64,000 bases of DNA from Defluviitaleaceae bacterium (GTDB taxonomy: Bacteria > Bacillota > Clostridia > Lachnospirales > WQUN01). Location: the NCBI GenBank assembly GCA_009780185.1, contig WRAN01000002.1:62001-126000 (forward strand), written 5' to 3'. The notes under the pieces were generated by a model. The model made no database searches, was not told the DNA's origin, and worked only from the letters and a program-made list of their open reading frames with translations. This document shows positions 42,501 to 51,256 of this stretch, piece by piece (position 1 is the first letter of the stretch; the number at the start of each line of letters is the position of its first letter). The position numbers and the translations under genes are program-made.

Positions 42501-44063
42501 TCTGGGGCAAATGCCCTTGCAACCATGAGAGGGGGCTTTATAGGTGGCCCCAATACCAATCAGGGCAATGTAGCTACTGCCGCAGCAGACGGCAGCGGCG
42601 GAGGGGTACGTGTAACCAACTCAGCCCGATTTAATATGACTGATGGAATCATCCAAAATAACAGAGCCAACCGCGGTGCAGGTGTGTCCGCGGGTGGTCA
42701 TGGGGTAGCGGCAACACACGCACTTGTACATGATGATTGGCTCAATGAAGCGTCTTATGAACTTTATGAATACGAAGCGGAATATAACCAGCACTATAAT
42801 TATGAGTATGGATACATTAACATAGCACCGCAAAGCATACCGACTCGCCCAGCATTGCCAGCAAACACATTAACATTGAGCGGAAGCGCGCAAATTAGAA
42901 ATAACACGGCAGCCGCTTACGGCGGCGGTGTGCATTTAAGTGGCGGAGCCATCTTTAATATGCATAGCGGCAACCCAACTATCGCAAGCAATAGCGTTAC
43001 TGGCACAGCAACAGGCAATGGGGGCGGTGGTGTATATATTACCACTGCGGCCAGCCAGTTTAACATGACTAGCGGCACCATTGGAGGTACAGAAATTGCA
43101 CAAGGAAACACCGCCCATAACGGTGGTGGGATATTTGTGCAAAATGGAACGGCAAACCTGGCTACAACAAGCAGCATAGTCCGCAACAACCAAGCCAATG
43201 CTCCTGGTAGTGCCACCATAGATGGGGGCGGGGGCGGCATATATGTAGCCAATCAAGGTCAGCTTACTGTAAGCGATGCACATATCACTCACAACAGAGC
43301 ACCAGCAGGCATGGGAGGCGGTATTTTTACAGAAAATCATGAATATGCGCACACCTTAACGCTATTACCCTCGCCAGGATTCCCGCGCTACAGCAATATT
43401 ACTTTGACTAATGTAACCTTTAGTAATAATACGGCCTCTGGCACCTATGCTCCTCCCACTAATGCGGCAGCTGTGTTACCTGGCCCCTTTGTTTCTACAA
43501 GCCCAGCATCAGGCACACCAGAGGCCGCACACCCCCTCAACAATTGGGATATCAATTTTAGTGACGGCCAAACCAATATCGACTTCTCATTTATCAAAAC
43601 CGACAATATAATTGCCCCACAGAATGGGACGCGTCTACAGGGAGCTGGATTCCAATTATATCGGCGGGCAGATTCATCTGAGGCTTGGGCAGCCACTGGT
43701 ACACCTGTGTTTAGCAATACACAAGGCGTGATACAACTAAGCCTTTCAACAAACGGCCAATACCGTCTAGTAGAAATTATCCCACCGCAAGGTTTCCAAG
43801 CCCCATTTGGGTACTGGATTATCGTTGTGTCAAATGTAAATGGTGATTATGTAGTTTCAGCAATAAATAGCCATGGTGGTAATCCAGTGTTTGTGCAACA
43901 TAGCGGCAATTGGTGGGTAGGCAACAGGCCAGATTTTGAACTACCCCTAACAGGCGGTAGCGGCACTGCAAGAAACACAATTATGCTTGCTGGTATGAGT
44001 ATTGTTATTCTCGCAAGTGGGGTTTTGGCTTATATAAAGATTAAGCCAGCCAAGGCATATTAA
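39543..44063 (+). CDS. Giant LPXTG-anchored beta-helix surface protein with SpaA-like domain
   Basis: 1506 residues from ATG 39543 (TTGGAGTGG upstream; a TTG at 39528 is less likely). A long signal peptide (~22-47, SIMTLTLSIFIACFALF) precedes a Tyr/Asp/Glu-rich segment (~50-145). From ~150 to ~1340 runs a parallel beta-helix of GGGV-type rungs (for example GGGVFV, MSGGTIGN, IQNNRAN), with a second Tyr-rich insert at ~1065-1100. A SpaA/Cna-B-like domain follows (~1345-1445). The sorting signal LPLTGG (~1467), a hydrophobic helix and a basic tail end the protein. It is expected to be sortase-linked to the cell wall and to act in adhesion. No sortase gene is in the window. Confidence 0.92.
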   Translation: MYIKVKRKPEKKAAMKWRANLWRVSIMTLTLSIFIACFALFASVGDGGYGIEFESYAYTEDYQYDGYTTSSGEERPYDYTYESHDEYTYELHISDDYDHSGNDSHYSGHHYYNYAPEEYGYFQQGEYTLDDDYNYEDNDSDFTSDYIEIMPLSYTWPTIMTHPAQLQAHINAIPENGVPHRIRLGFSGNQFTTTGTQIPTITVTGNRHIILDSNNASVQIWNRDQSSGRHFEVAGGATLELWNVSIARSSGFDPTVISGGIQVYGGAEARSSTLILNHSNARIAYNRAGYGGGGVFVDTGGRFYLYNGSINSNTGSRGGGILVAGVGSTATMHGGNIYNNNSETGGGAAITNGGSFDMRGGTIGRVIIGSLSPNTLGNHARYDGGAVYVIDVNEEGSVFRMSGGSITGNTNNAHGAIRATIYSRIFISDYAHIHNNWAGLDHPWPSRGGGISISGAAHGEISGGIIEHNRGCNGGGVMVDASIHPTTGDLLAGTVYVSGSAIIRYNRYTAIGEVIPEGGGLWIGQGILLGGSPSYSIIYGGSIYGNHAVEGGGVFVAQGGGLWMSGGHVFDNTATYGGGVKVSGGNTFTGDVFTPSTFHHYGGIIGSSNQDFGNRAVSGGGVHVSDGAVFNLSDRLGALIQGNTATGTATNQGGGGVFVIGAGTNFNLQNGIISENRATRGGGVKLVTGDATAANPARLTMTDGIIQNNRVNHTNAVILQGGGVFATGSHAVFNMSGGTIGNTDRAQGNQAGNGGGVYLGLGATFNMQAATALDAQIFGNTATASTGGGGVLITDLGSELNITGGTIGHSDIDSGNFAPRGGGIAAFNGSTVNMTHANARVIGNTATGTGASGGGGGVLVLGVGTHLIFENGIIEHNRATRGGGVRLDAGTAANPTWFNMTGGNIRNNRVNHDGAPITAGGGVFITGTVGTTQFNMSGGNIGTTTEDGNRAVSGGGVFVENGAWFDLSGAGNIRGNEAANGGGVFVSGANALATMRGGFIGGPNTNQGNVATAAADGSGGGVRVTNSARFNMTDGIIQNNRANRGAGVSAGGHGVAATHALVHDDWLNEASYELYEYEAEYNQHYNYEYGYINIAPQSIPTRPALPANTLTLSGSAQIRNNTAAAYGGGVHLSGGAIFNMHSGNPTIASNSVTGTATGNGGGGVYITTAASQFNMTSGTIGGTEIAQGNTAHNGGGIFVQNGTANLATTSSIVRNNQANAPGSATIDGGGGGIYVANQGQLTVSDAHITHNRAPAGMGGGIFTENHEYAHTLTLLPSPGFPRYSNITLTNVTFSNNTASGTYAPPTNAAAVLPGPFVSTSPASGTPEAAHPLNNWDINFSDGQTNIDFSFIKTDNIIAPQNGTRLQGAGFQLYRRADSSEAWAATGTPVFSNTQGVIQLSLSTNGQYRLVEIIPPQGFQAPFGYWIIVVSNVNGDYVVSAINSHGGNPVFVQHSGNWWVGNRPDFELPLTGGSGTARNTIMLAGMSIVILASGVLAYIKIKPAKAY

Positions 44064-44083
44064 TACAAGTCATCACTCTACAC

Positions 44084-44119
44084 GATTGAGAGAGCCCCTT
44101 GACAGTGGCTCTCTCAATC
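44084..44119 (+). terminator. Terminator of the adhesin gene
   Basis: A perfect 13-bp stem GATTGAGAGAGCC / GGCTCTCTCAATC with a 10-base loop. Confidence 0.75.
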
Positions 44120-44185
44120 ATCTTACTAATTTACATAATAGGAATTTAAAGAAGTATTCGACTTAATTGCACTAATAGGATTACG

Positions 44186-44647
44186 ATGCAGGGAGCAGTG
44201 ATATATCCTATGAAAATTGTATTTGATGGGCAAAAAGATAACGATATATGCGAAATTATTGTTAAGTGCTACCAAACCAGACTAGAAATTATGCGTTTAT
44301 TATCTGTGTATAATAAACAGGACATGTTGATTGCATGTATAAATAACGAAACTCACAGGTTACACCCATCAGAGCTATACTGCATTGAAGCTGTAAATAA
44401 AAGCATATTTCTTTGTGGTGAAGATATGGTGTATAAATCCAAAAATAAACTGTATGAGTTGGAAACAATACTACATACACATGATTTTATACGAGTAGCT
44501 AAGTCCAGAATTATTAATTTAAGTAAGCTCAAATCTTATGTTTCAGTTTCGAATGCACGCATAGAGGCTATTTTGACAAATGGGAAGCGAGTTATTATTT
44601 CACGCAAATATGTAGATGATTTCAAAACGCGAATAGGTGCAAAGTGA
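44186..44647 (+). CDS. LytTR-domain DNA-binding protein
   Basis: 153 residues; an internal ATG at 44210 (MKIVFDG) is a possible alternative start. The C-terminal ~100 residues are a LytTR domain (LHPSELYCIEAVNKSIFLCG, FIRVAKSRIINLSKLKSYV, IISRKYVDDFKTRIG). The N-terminal ~50 residues are not a receiver domain. It acts as a transcription factor without its own phosphorylation site. Its place next to the adhesin and the repeated half-sites at 39493 make the adhesin a possible target, by inference. Confidence 0.88.
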   Translation: MQGAVIYPMKIVFDGQKDNDICEIIVKCYQTRLEIMRLLSVYNKQDMLIACINNETHRLHPSELYCIEAVNKSIFLCGEDMVYKSKNKLYELETILHTHDFIRVAKSRIINLSKLKSYVSVSNARIEAILTNGKRVIISRKYVDDFKTRIGAK

Positions 44648-44822
44648 GGCCAGCGCTAAGCGCCCTCTCCAATTTAAAAAGCTTAGTGGTTCGGGGTATC
44701 CCTATAGTTGGAGTCGGGAACCGCAAGGTCTGTTGTTGACACTCATAAATCCACGGCCTTATACTGTGGCCAACAGGTATGTTCAATGTTATAAAATATA
44801 GAGATATAAGGGTGTGAACAAG

Positions 44823-45500
44823 ATGTTTAGTGGCTTCTCTCCCCAAACAATTGATTTTATGTGTAATCTTCGCTTGAACAATTCAAAGACTTGGTTTGAA
44901 GCAAACAAAGAAAAATTCAAGCAGGATTTTCAAGTCCCAATGAAAGCATTGGCCCAAGAGGTATTCAAGCGTATTTCATCTGATTATAGTAAGTATGGAT
45001 TCAACTACAAGGTTTCACGTATCTACAGAGATGCGCGGCGTGTACGCGGCGGCGAGCCATACAGGTGTAACCTGTGGTTTTCTATCGAAAAGTCTTGTGA
45101 GGAATGGACATCTACACCTGTGTTTTGGTTTGAACTTTCCCCTGATGAATGGAGCTATGGATTGGGGTATTATCAAGCTAAGCCGGTAACAATGGCTAAA
45201 TTTCGGGCACGTATTGACCATGACCCAAGTAAATTTGAAATACTTATTGCAAAATTGGAAAAACAAGACGAGTTTCTCCTTGATGGGGATGAGTACAAGC
45301 GCAAAAAAGAGGCAGCTTCCAGTAAAATGGCTGCTTGGTACAATAAAAAATCCTTTTCCCTCATCCATAAGCAGCAAAATGGCGACGAACTTTTTTCACC
45401 AGAGTTAGTGGATCGCCTTGTGAGTGGCTATAAATTTCTAATGCCCTTTTACGACTACTTTATCACATTGGATTCGGATCCCGACCCAGGGATATCATGA
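44823..45500 (+). CDS. DUF2461 family protein
   Basis: 225 residues from ATG 44823 (AAGGGTG ~10 bases upstream; GTG 44814 too close). Typical DUF2461 features: FLxxLxxNNSKTWFEANKEK near the start (here FMCNLRLNNSKTWFEANKEK), SRIYRDARRVRGGEPYRCN, and FELSPDEWSYGLGYYQ. The family has no established function; the conserved Arg and aromatic residues suggest a small-molecule or nucleic-acid binding pocket. It stands alone. Confidence 0.88.
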   Translation: MFSGFSPQTIDFMCNLRLNNSKTWFEANKEKFKQDFQVPMKALAQEVFKRISSDYSKYGFNYKVSRIYRDARRVRGGEPYRCNLWFSIEKSCEEWTSTPVFWFELSPDEWSYGLGYYQAKPVTMAKFRARIDHDPSKFEILIAKLEKQDEFLLDGDEYKRKKEAASSKMAAWYNKKSFSLIHKQQNGDELFSPELVDRLVSGYKFLMPFYDYFITLDSDPDPGIS

Positions 45501-45563
45501 AAAAGAAAATAATCAATAAGAAAGCTTAGAGATAGATACTTAGTGGTATAAAGGGAGCGAAGG

Positions 45564-45728
45564 ATGAAGCATTTAAAAGCAGATTGGAGTAAACGCCTAG
45601 GCAAGAAGATTATGACAGCAAAGCAATTATCTACCCGATGTGGTGTTTTGCGTTGTGAAGATTGTGGCGAACATGTGAAAATTGGCGGGCAAGCTGTTCG
45701 GTATCTTAGAGGATTTATCCAACTTTGA
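45564..45728 (+). CDS. Small protein with a CxxC motif
   Basis: 54 residues; GGGAG lies ~9 bases before the ATG. CGVLRCEDCGEHVKIGG has a possible zinc-binding pair. It may be real or a leftover; nothing else is known. Confidence 0.4.
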   Translation: MKHLKADWSKRLGKKIMTAKQLSTRCGVLRCEDCGEHVKIGGQAVRYLRGFIQL

Positions 45729-45807
45729 CTTAATCACCAGAGGGCAATGCAGGTTTGGGATATATATCGGAATTATAATGCCAGATGCTGAAAGGTAGGA
45801 GTTATAG

Positions 45808-46299
45808 ATGTACAGAGTAAAAAGACAAGATGACCTTGAAAAGAATTACCAACTTATGACATACATGGCTAAGCGTGTAATTGAGGATGACAATGATATG
45901 GTTGCTACCCTAGCAAACATATCGGCAGTTATAAATGGCTATATGGACAAGATAAATTGGGTAGGTTTTTATATCATGAAAGATGGTGAACTTGTACTTG
46001 GGCCTTTTCAGGGATTACCAGCCTGTATAAGGATACAGGTTGGTAAAGGAGTATGTGGAACAGCAGTAGCGGAGCAAAAGACCCAAATCGTAGAAAATGT
46101 ACATGATTTTCCTGGCCATATAGCCTGTGATTCTGCATCAAGGTCGGAAATAGTAATCCCTATTTGTAAAAATGGAGCGGTTTTTGGGGTACTTGATGTA
46201 GATAGCCCTGAACTAAATCGCTTTGGATTACTGGAAAATAAATATTTAACTGAGATTTGTGTGTGTATAGAAAAGCAATTGGAAGCAACTAAATTATAG
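45808..46299 (+). CDS. msrC: Free methionine-(R)-sulfoxide reductase (GAF-type)
   Basis: 163 residues forming a single GAF domain. The three family cysteines are present at 73, 83 and 107 (PACIRI, GVCGTA, IACDSAS), with the same 10- and 24-residue spacing as the E. coli enzyme. Together with NWVGFYIM and VFGVLDVDSP they identify fRMsr. It reduces free methionine-R-sulfoxide with thioredoxin in the cytoplasm. GTAGGAG precedes the ATG. A perfect terminator follows. Confidence 0.92.
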   Translation: MYRVKRQDDLEKNYQLMTYMAKRVIEDDNDMVATLANISAVINGYMDKINWVGFYIMKDGELVLGPFQGLPACIRIQVGKGVCGTAVAEQKTQIVENVHDFPGHIACDSASRSEIVIPICKNGAVFGVLDVDSPELNRFGLLENKYLTEICVCIEKQLEATKL

Positions 46300-46322
46300 C
46301 AGAAAACATGGTTTTCATTTGA

Positions 46323-46356
46323 GAAAAATCCCTGTAACCACTATCAGGGATTTTTC
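46323..46356 (+). terminator. Terminator of msrC
   Basis: A perfect 12-bp stem GAAAAATCCCTG / CAGGGATTTTTC with a 10-base loop and a T-rich tail. Confidence 0.85.
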
Positions 46357-46464
46357 TTTTATCTAAAGACCGTAGTCAGAATGGTTGGCTTAATGTTAGA
46401 ATATAAGTCGAAATGCAGATTATTGATGTGTAAATAGGTACATATAAAGATCGTGAGGGATAGT

Positions 46465-47799
46465 ATGAAAAAATCTAAAGTAATATTGCTGGTGCTGATT
46501 TTTATGGCCTTCTTTATTGCCACGGCCTGCAGTAAGGTTGACTCCATTCTTCCATCTCCTACAGCTGCCCCGGAAGCAATTGAGGCAGTTGTAGAAGAAC
46601 CAGCCGAAGAAGAAGCAATGGAGGATATATATGATGCAATAGAGGAGACGATACAAGAGCCTCCGAGAGAATCCGCAGACCCAGGACAATCAGAAAAACA
46701 AGAACAGTTGGATCGTATAAGTGAAGGTACCGAGCATACAGTAATGGAAAGCCTTTATCATGTGACTGCCGTTGCGGCGGGATACGACTTTACATTGGCC
46801 ATCAAAGAAGACGGAAGTCTTTGGGGCTGGGGTAATAACAGTAGCGGCGAGTTGGGTCTAGGCATGTGGGAGTGGCCTCTTATCCCTATGCGGATTATGG
46901 GTAATGTAGCTTATGTCGCCGCTGGGTATGGCCACACTATGGCTATTACCACAGATGGTGTATTGTGGGGCTGGGGCTGGAATGTTTCCGGCCAGATAGG
47001 AGACGGCACCACCTATTCCCGCTTCTACCCTACTCGTTTAATGGATAATGTAATCCATGTAGCCTGTGGGCGAGATTTTACGATGGTGGTAACTGCGGAT
47101 GGTAGCTTATGGGGTTGGGGCTTCAATGCCAATGGAGAACTGGGGCGATATGGCGACGATGAATATCATCTCCCGGTGCTGATAATGGAAAATATAAGAT
47201 ATGTAGCCGCAGGGGCCCATACAGGCTTTGCGATTACTACAGATAACCAATTATGGGGTTGGGGCTGGAATGGTTCTGGTCAGCTAGGGGACGGTACTTT
47301 CGATGAAAGGCGCGCTCCGGTTTATATAATGAGCAATGTAGCTATGGTAAGCGCTGGGTTTGACTATACATTGATGATTACCACCAACGGAGAGTTGTGG
47401 GGTATTGGAAATAATAACTTCGGAGAGCTAGGCGGCGGCGCGGTGGACTTTCATACTAGTCCCATTTTTCTAAGAGAAAATGTGGTATATGTAGCTGCCG
47501 GGTTTGCTCACACTATGATAATCACTACTGCTGGGGAATTATTAGCCTCTGGTCAAAATGAAAATGGACAGCTTGGTATACCAGAACGCTGGCCTAGGCG
47601 GCAATTCGTTTATATTATGGATGATGTAGCCTTGGTGGCGTTAGGCCAAGGTCATACTGTGGCTATAACTCGAGACGGTGCATTATATGCCTGGGGGCTT
47701 AACCATGAAGGCCAGTTGGGGAATGGGAGAACCCAAACCCATGATACCCCGCAAGTGATAATCCAACCTGTGGAAAGTTTAGACTCCCACTCAGCTTAA
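46465..47799 (+). CDS. RCC1-repeat lipoprotein
   Basis: 444 residues from ATG 46465 (GTGAGGG upstream). A lipoprotein signal peptide ends at the lipobox IATAC. An acidic linker (~25-80) leads to about seven RCC1 repeats (~90-435), each with VAAGYxHTMAIT and LWGWGWNxSGQLGDGT. The product should be a membrane-tethered seven-bladed propeller outside the cell, used for protein or ligand binding. No enzymatic residues are seen. It is not in an operon. Confidence 0.92.
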   Translation: MKKSKVILLVLIFMAFFIATACSKVDSILPSPTAAPEAIEAVVEEPAEEEAMEDIYDAIEETIQEPPRESADPGQSEKQEQLDRISEGTEHTVMESLYHVTAVAAGYDFTLAIKEDGSLWGWGNNSSGELGLGMWEWPLIPMRIMGNVAYVAAGYGHTMAITTDGVLWGWGWNVSGQIGDGTTYSRFYPTRLMDNVIHVACGRDFTMVVTADGSLWGWGFNANGELGRYGDDEYHLPVLIMENIRYVAAGAHTGFAITTDNQLWGWGWNGSGQLGDGTFDERRAPVYIMSNVAMVSAGFDYTLMITTNGELWGIGNNNFGELGGGAVDFHTSPIFLRENVVYVAAGFAHTMIITTAGELLASGQNENGQLGIPERWPRRQFVYIMDDVALVALGQGHTVAITRDGALYAWGLNHEGQLGNGRTQTHDTPQVIIQPVESLDSHSA

Positions 47800-47834
47800 A
47801 AATGGCATACCTTAAAAAATAACATGCCAAGCCC

Positions 47835-47897
47835 GACAAACAAAAAACTCGCCTTGCCAATGAAAAAATATTGGCGCGGGCGAGTATTTTGTTTGTC
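47835..47897. terminator. Bidirectional terminator after the RCC1 lipoprotein
   Basis: ACTCGCC (47847-47853) pairs with GGCGAGT (47879-47885), extended by GACAAACAAAA and TTTTGTTTGTC outside. Confidence 0.7.
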
Positions 47898-47946
47898 TTT
47901 ATCATTGTGGTTTATATTGCTGGGTTTTGGAAGGCGAAGGTTTTTG

Positions 47947-48339
47947 TTATTGTTTCGGCTTATCGCTGTCATTCTTGTTTCCGGTGAATAGTACACGAGC
48001 TATTAGCCCAGCTCCACCAGCTATGCCTATGAAGACTAGTATGAACTCGAATAGACTGACTCTTGGTACATGGAATCTTATACTCATTATTATGCTGGCT
48101 ATGATTATTATTCCGCCTATGATGCATAGGATTTTTGCTCCAATGGATTTTGGGTTAAAAAATACCCATACAATTCCGGCTATTAGTGGCACCAAGGTTA
48201 GACCGCTGGGGATTGTTGTGGCGCCTATACGGAAGCCACTTCCCCATAGACTGGTGACTTGCACCATTGTTGTAAGCCAAAAGAGTCCAGCTACTAGCAT
48301 TGCTAAACCTACTAGGAAGATGATTAGTGGATTTTTCAT
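47947..48339 (-). CDS. Small integral membrane protein
   Basis: 130 residues with about four hydrophobic helices (IIFLVGLAMLVAGLFWL, LTLVPLIAGIVWVFF, ILCIIGGIIIIASIIM, FILVFIGIAGGAGLI) and a short polar tail. I do not recognise a family. It lies downstream of the ABC exporter but 88 bases away, so co-transcription is uncertain. Confidence 0.65.
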   Translation of the reverse strand: MKNPLIIFLVGLAMLVAGLFWLTTMVQVTSLWGSGFRIGATTIPSGLTLVPLIAGIVWVFFNPKSIGAKILCIIGGIIIIASIIMSIRFHVPRVSLFEFILVFIGIAGGAGLIARVLFTGNKNDSDKPKQ

Positions 48340-48427
48340 AATATTAATATTCCCCCGAAAAATTGATAACCGCGAATTAACTCGCTATAGTTTCTTAGAG
48401 GATAATTAAATCCACTGTTTATGTCAA

Positions 48428-50365
48428 TCACTCTGTTTCTATGGCTATAAAACCATTTTCTACTAGCCATTCACCGGCTTGCCCATCAATAGGTAGTAGG
48501 ATGGATAAATTCCCCCAATTTCTATGCGCGTACATAGGACGAATGTTTAAAAATATCTCAAATGACTCTTCCAATGTAAATGCCACAGCCGCCAGCAAGT
48601 CTGCCTGTATAGCCTCTATCAACCGAATCACTTGATATGAATCCCGTATTTCTGGCCACGTACCAAAGGCCATATCAATAACATAGCTTGCTCTATCCCC
48701 AAGGAATTCTTCAACAGACATGTTATATAAATCTGCCATTGCCTGAGAAGAGAGAAACTCATTCATATAATGATTGGCTCCACGATCTGCACTAAAGCGG
48801 ATAGATTCAATTACCTCAGGACTTTTAATAGCAGGAGTTCTTGCCAAAATCATCGGCCCACTGTTTAAAATGGAAATGGCATCCCATCTATCATAATTGT
48901 AATGATGAGTTAGCCAATATGATCTTGTGATAATACTGCCGTCTGCCATGCGGTATGTGATATTGAAGGGGCTTAAATCCCAAGACCTAAGGCCTGGACT
49001 TCCCCAACGAGCGCGCATTAGGTAGCTACGGTTATTCAAAATATTCTCGTGGATTTCTAGTACTCTGGTTATGGTTTCCGGATCCTCTACAAAAAAATGA
49101 TCCTCCCGCTGTCGGTTTGAACCCATAATCCATTGCATCTCTACCGCTACGCCGGTAAGCTCCCCTTCCTGGGGTATATTGCGTTCATAACGCCAAAAGC
49201 CAAGCCCTGTTATAAGAAGTATCACCGCGTACATAGATAGAGCTATTGCCCCATATATCAATATGGGCTTTACCTTATGCCCTACCCGCAATGTTTTTTC
49301 TGCTATCATCTGGGCAATAAAATATGCAACAATAAAACCGATAACGAAACCGATATATAGCCATGTGCGGCTTCTTGTTGCTTGAAGCCAGATCATTCCC
49401 ACGATAATCATCCCTGCTAAGGATAGTAAAAAGATACTCACTCGCCTTACAGCTACAAAGGCTACTGTATCACCAGCCCGCTCGTGGGGGCGTTTTTTAT
49501 GGGCAATAAAGGCCAAACAAAAAACTGTCAGTGCTATAAGGCTATAGCTGATGGTATATGGATATAAAGGCTCTACCAAGGCAAAGGCGCGAAGCCCAAA
49601 TCTACTTGGGAAGCCTCCATAAGCCGACATCCACCCCATAGGATGGGTAAGGCCTGTCACAATACCTGTAGCAGTACCCCTAAAAGCGCCATAACCAAAG
49701 ATGTAAAAAGAAGCAATAACATCTCCAAGGCTTACTATTAACATAGGAGCAAAAGCCAATACGAATCCTAAAAGCACTGCCGCAACCCGGTTACCCGCAA
49801 GATTTGCCGCTAATGTAATAATCGAGAAGTAGAACACAAACCCAAGGGCATTGCGTAAGAAAAACCCAGTAACACGCGGCAAGGTATTGATAATATCCCC
49901 CACATAAAGCCTGGAATGGTCAAGATAAATAAAAGGCAAAGTCACATTGTTACCTGTAAACCAAAACGGAAGAGACTCATACCGCACCGGCACCAACAAG
50001 ATAATAGAAAGCAGCAAAAGTGGCCCGATTATTAAGACAAAACCAGAAACCAATTGTGTGAAAAATAATTGAGTCCTATTGATAGGAAGTGAAGCATATG
50101 CGGTAGCAGAAGCTACCCGATACAGGTATGGAAATAAGACCATAGCGGTACATATTGATACCAGTACCATAGCAATATACATACCCGGTTCTCTCATAGT
50201 CAAAAGCAAAAGCATATTCTCAGCAACATGGCCTGGAACGCGATTGGTGCTGATATATATGGGTTGGATAATAAATATTAAATACCCTAGCATGGTAATT
50301 GCCGCTATTGGCCAAAAACGTTTTAACTGCTCTATTAGCAGGGCTTTGTTTACTAATGATTTCAT
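48428..50365 (-). CDS. ABC-2 type transporter permease, long form
   Basis: 645 residues. The N-terminal ~400 hold about ten membrane helices typical of ABC-2 permeases of GntR/YtrA-controlled exporters. Residues ~410-645 form a soluble extracytoplasmic domain (WRYERNIPQEGELTGVAVEM and on), as in the clostridial DUF6449-type permeases; that label is from memory. It overlaps the ATPase stop by ATGA and has AAGGAGG upstream, so both are made together. The substrate is unknown; antimicrobial-peptide or envelope-stress export is common for this type. Confidence 0.88.
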   Translation of the reverse strand: MKSLVNKALLIEQLKRFWPIAAITMLGYLIFIIQPIYISTNRVPGHVAENMLLLLTMREPGMYIAMVLVSICTAMVLFPYLYRVASATAYASLPINRTQLFFTQLVSGFVLIIGPLLLLSIILLVPVRYESLPFWFTGNNVTLPFIYLDHSRLYVGDIINTLPRVTGFFLRNALGFVFYFSIITLAANLAGNRVAAVLLGFVLAFAPMLIVSLGDVIASFYIFGYGAFRGTATGIVTGLTHPMGWMSAYGGFPSRFGLRAFALVEPLYPYTISYSLIALTVFCLAFIAHKKRPHERAGDTVAFVAVRRVSIFLLSLAGMIIVGMIWLQATRSRTWLYIGFVIGFIVAYFIAQMIAEKTLRVGHKVKPILIYGAIALSMYAVILLITGLGFWRYERNIPQEGELTGVAVEMQWIMGSNRQREDHFFVEDPETITRVLEIHENILNNRSYLMRARWGSPGLRSWDLSPFNITYRMADGSIITRSYWLTHHYNYDRWDAISILNSGPMILARTPAIKSPEVIESIRFSADRGANHYMNEFLSSQAMADLYNMSVEEFLGDRASYVIDMAFGTWPEIRDSYQVIRLIEAIQADLLAAVAFTLEESFEIFLNIRPMYAHRNWGNLSILLPIDGQAGEWLVENGFIAIETE

Positions 50366-51243
50366 TGTATGCCCTCCTTATTTTCGTAAATAAAAATTTC
50401 CTCCAAGGTCAGTGGTAGATGGTCATAGACTAACGGTTTCATGGCCTTTATTTTTGTGGAGACTTCTTCCTCATCTCCTCGGATTACTAAAAGCTCTACT
50501 GTACCACGGCTTTCCCTATGAAGGATTGTCAGGCCGGGAGTGCTTTCTAGGGGTGGATATTCTGCCCCGAAGGCTACTTGGATTTTGTGTACGTCTGTTT
50601 TTAGGTCGTCAAGGTCGCGCTCTATTACCATCTGACCTTCTTTTATTATCCCTACAGCATCACAGATATCATCCATTTCCTTTAAGTTATGGGACGAAAT
50701 TAGTACTGTCATGCCTCTGTCGGCTACATCTTCAATTATTTGCCTAAACACATCCTTGCGGACTATGGGGTCTAGGCCATCTATAGGTTCGTCTAGCAGT
50801 AGCACTTCCGGCATTGTAGAAAGAGTTAGGGCAAAGGCAGCCTGTTTTTGCATCCCTTTAGAGAAGCGGTTTAGGCGGCGTCTTTCATCTAGTTGTAAAA
50901 GACTTATTAGGTTGTTGTAGATACTGTCATTCCAAGTTGCATACATGTTTTTATAGAATTTACTGGTCATGCTTAGATTGTATCCCGCAAAGAAATAAAG
51001 CTCATCTGGGATGTAACCCACTCTGGCCTTTAGAGGGGCATTGTCGTATACAGGCTGGCCGTCTATGGTTACGGTGCCGCTGTCTTGGCGGTATATCCCA
51101 GCTAGATGCTTGATTGCTGTGGTTTTGCCAGAGCCATTAATTCCTACAAGGCCATAAATCGAGCCTTTCTTTATGTTTAGGTTAAGGCCTCTCAAGGCTT
51201 TATAGCCGTCAAATTGCTTTGTTAAATTTTCTATTTGTACCAT
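50362..51243 (-). CDS. ABC transporter ATP-binding protein (YtrB-like)
   Basis: 293 residues from ATG 51243, preceded by AAAGGAGG; a longer frame upstream overlaps the GntR gene and has no RBS. Walker A VGINGSGKTT, the divergent signature FSKGMQKQ usual in this subfamily, and Walker B LLLDEPIDGLDP are intact. It pairs with the permease at 48428-50365 and is repressed presumably by the GntR protein encoded just upstream. Confidence 0.93.
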   Translation of the reverse strand: MVQIENLTKQFDGYKALRGLNLNIKKGSIYGLVGINGSGKTTAIKHLAGIYRQDSGTVTIDGQPVYDNAPLKARVGYIPDELYFFAGYNLSMTSKFYKNMYATWNDSIYNNLISLLQLDERRRLNRFSKGMQKQAAFALTLSTMPEVLLLDEPIDGLDPIVRKDVFRQIIEDVADRGMTVLISSHNLKEMDDICDAVGIIKEGQMVIERDLDDLKTDVHKIQVAFGAEYPPLESTPGLTILHRESRGTVELLVIRGDEEEVSTKIKAMKPLVYDHLPLTLEEIFIYENKEGIQ

Positions 51244-51256
51244 ATCATCGCCTCCT

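Noticed and set aside
41789-42559. Long reverse-strand open frame inside the adhesin gene
   Set aside because: It is a Pro-rich mirror of the Gly-rich repeats, with no RBS and no protein-like domain.
39543-43330. Dense repeats of GGCGGCGGT-like units, possibly a CRISPR or tandem DNA repeat
   Set aside because: They are in-frame codons for the Gly-Gly-Gly-Val rungs of the beta-helix protein, with variable spacing and no fixed repeat-spacer pattern.
44648-44822. Possible riboswitch before the DUF2461 gene
   Set aside because: Some short stems (for example CCAC/GTGG) are present, but no known riboswitch core and no terminator alternative could be traced.
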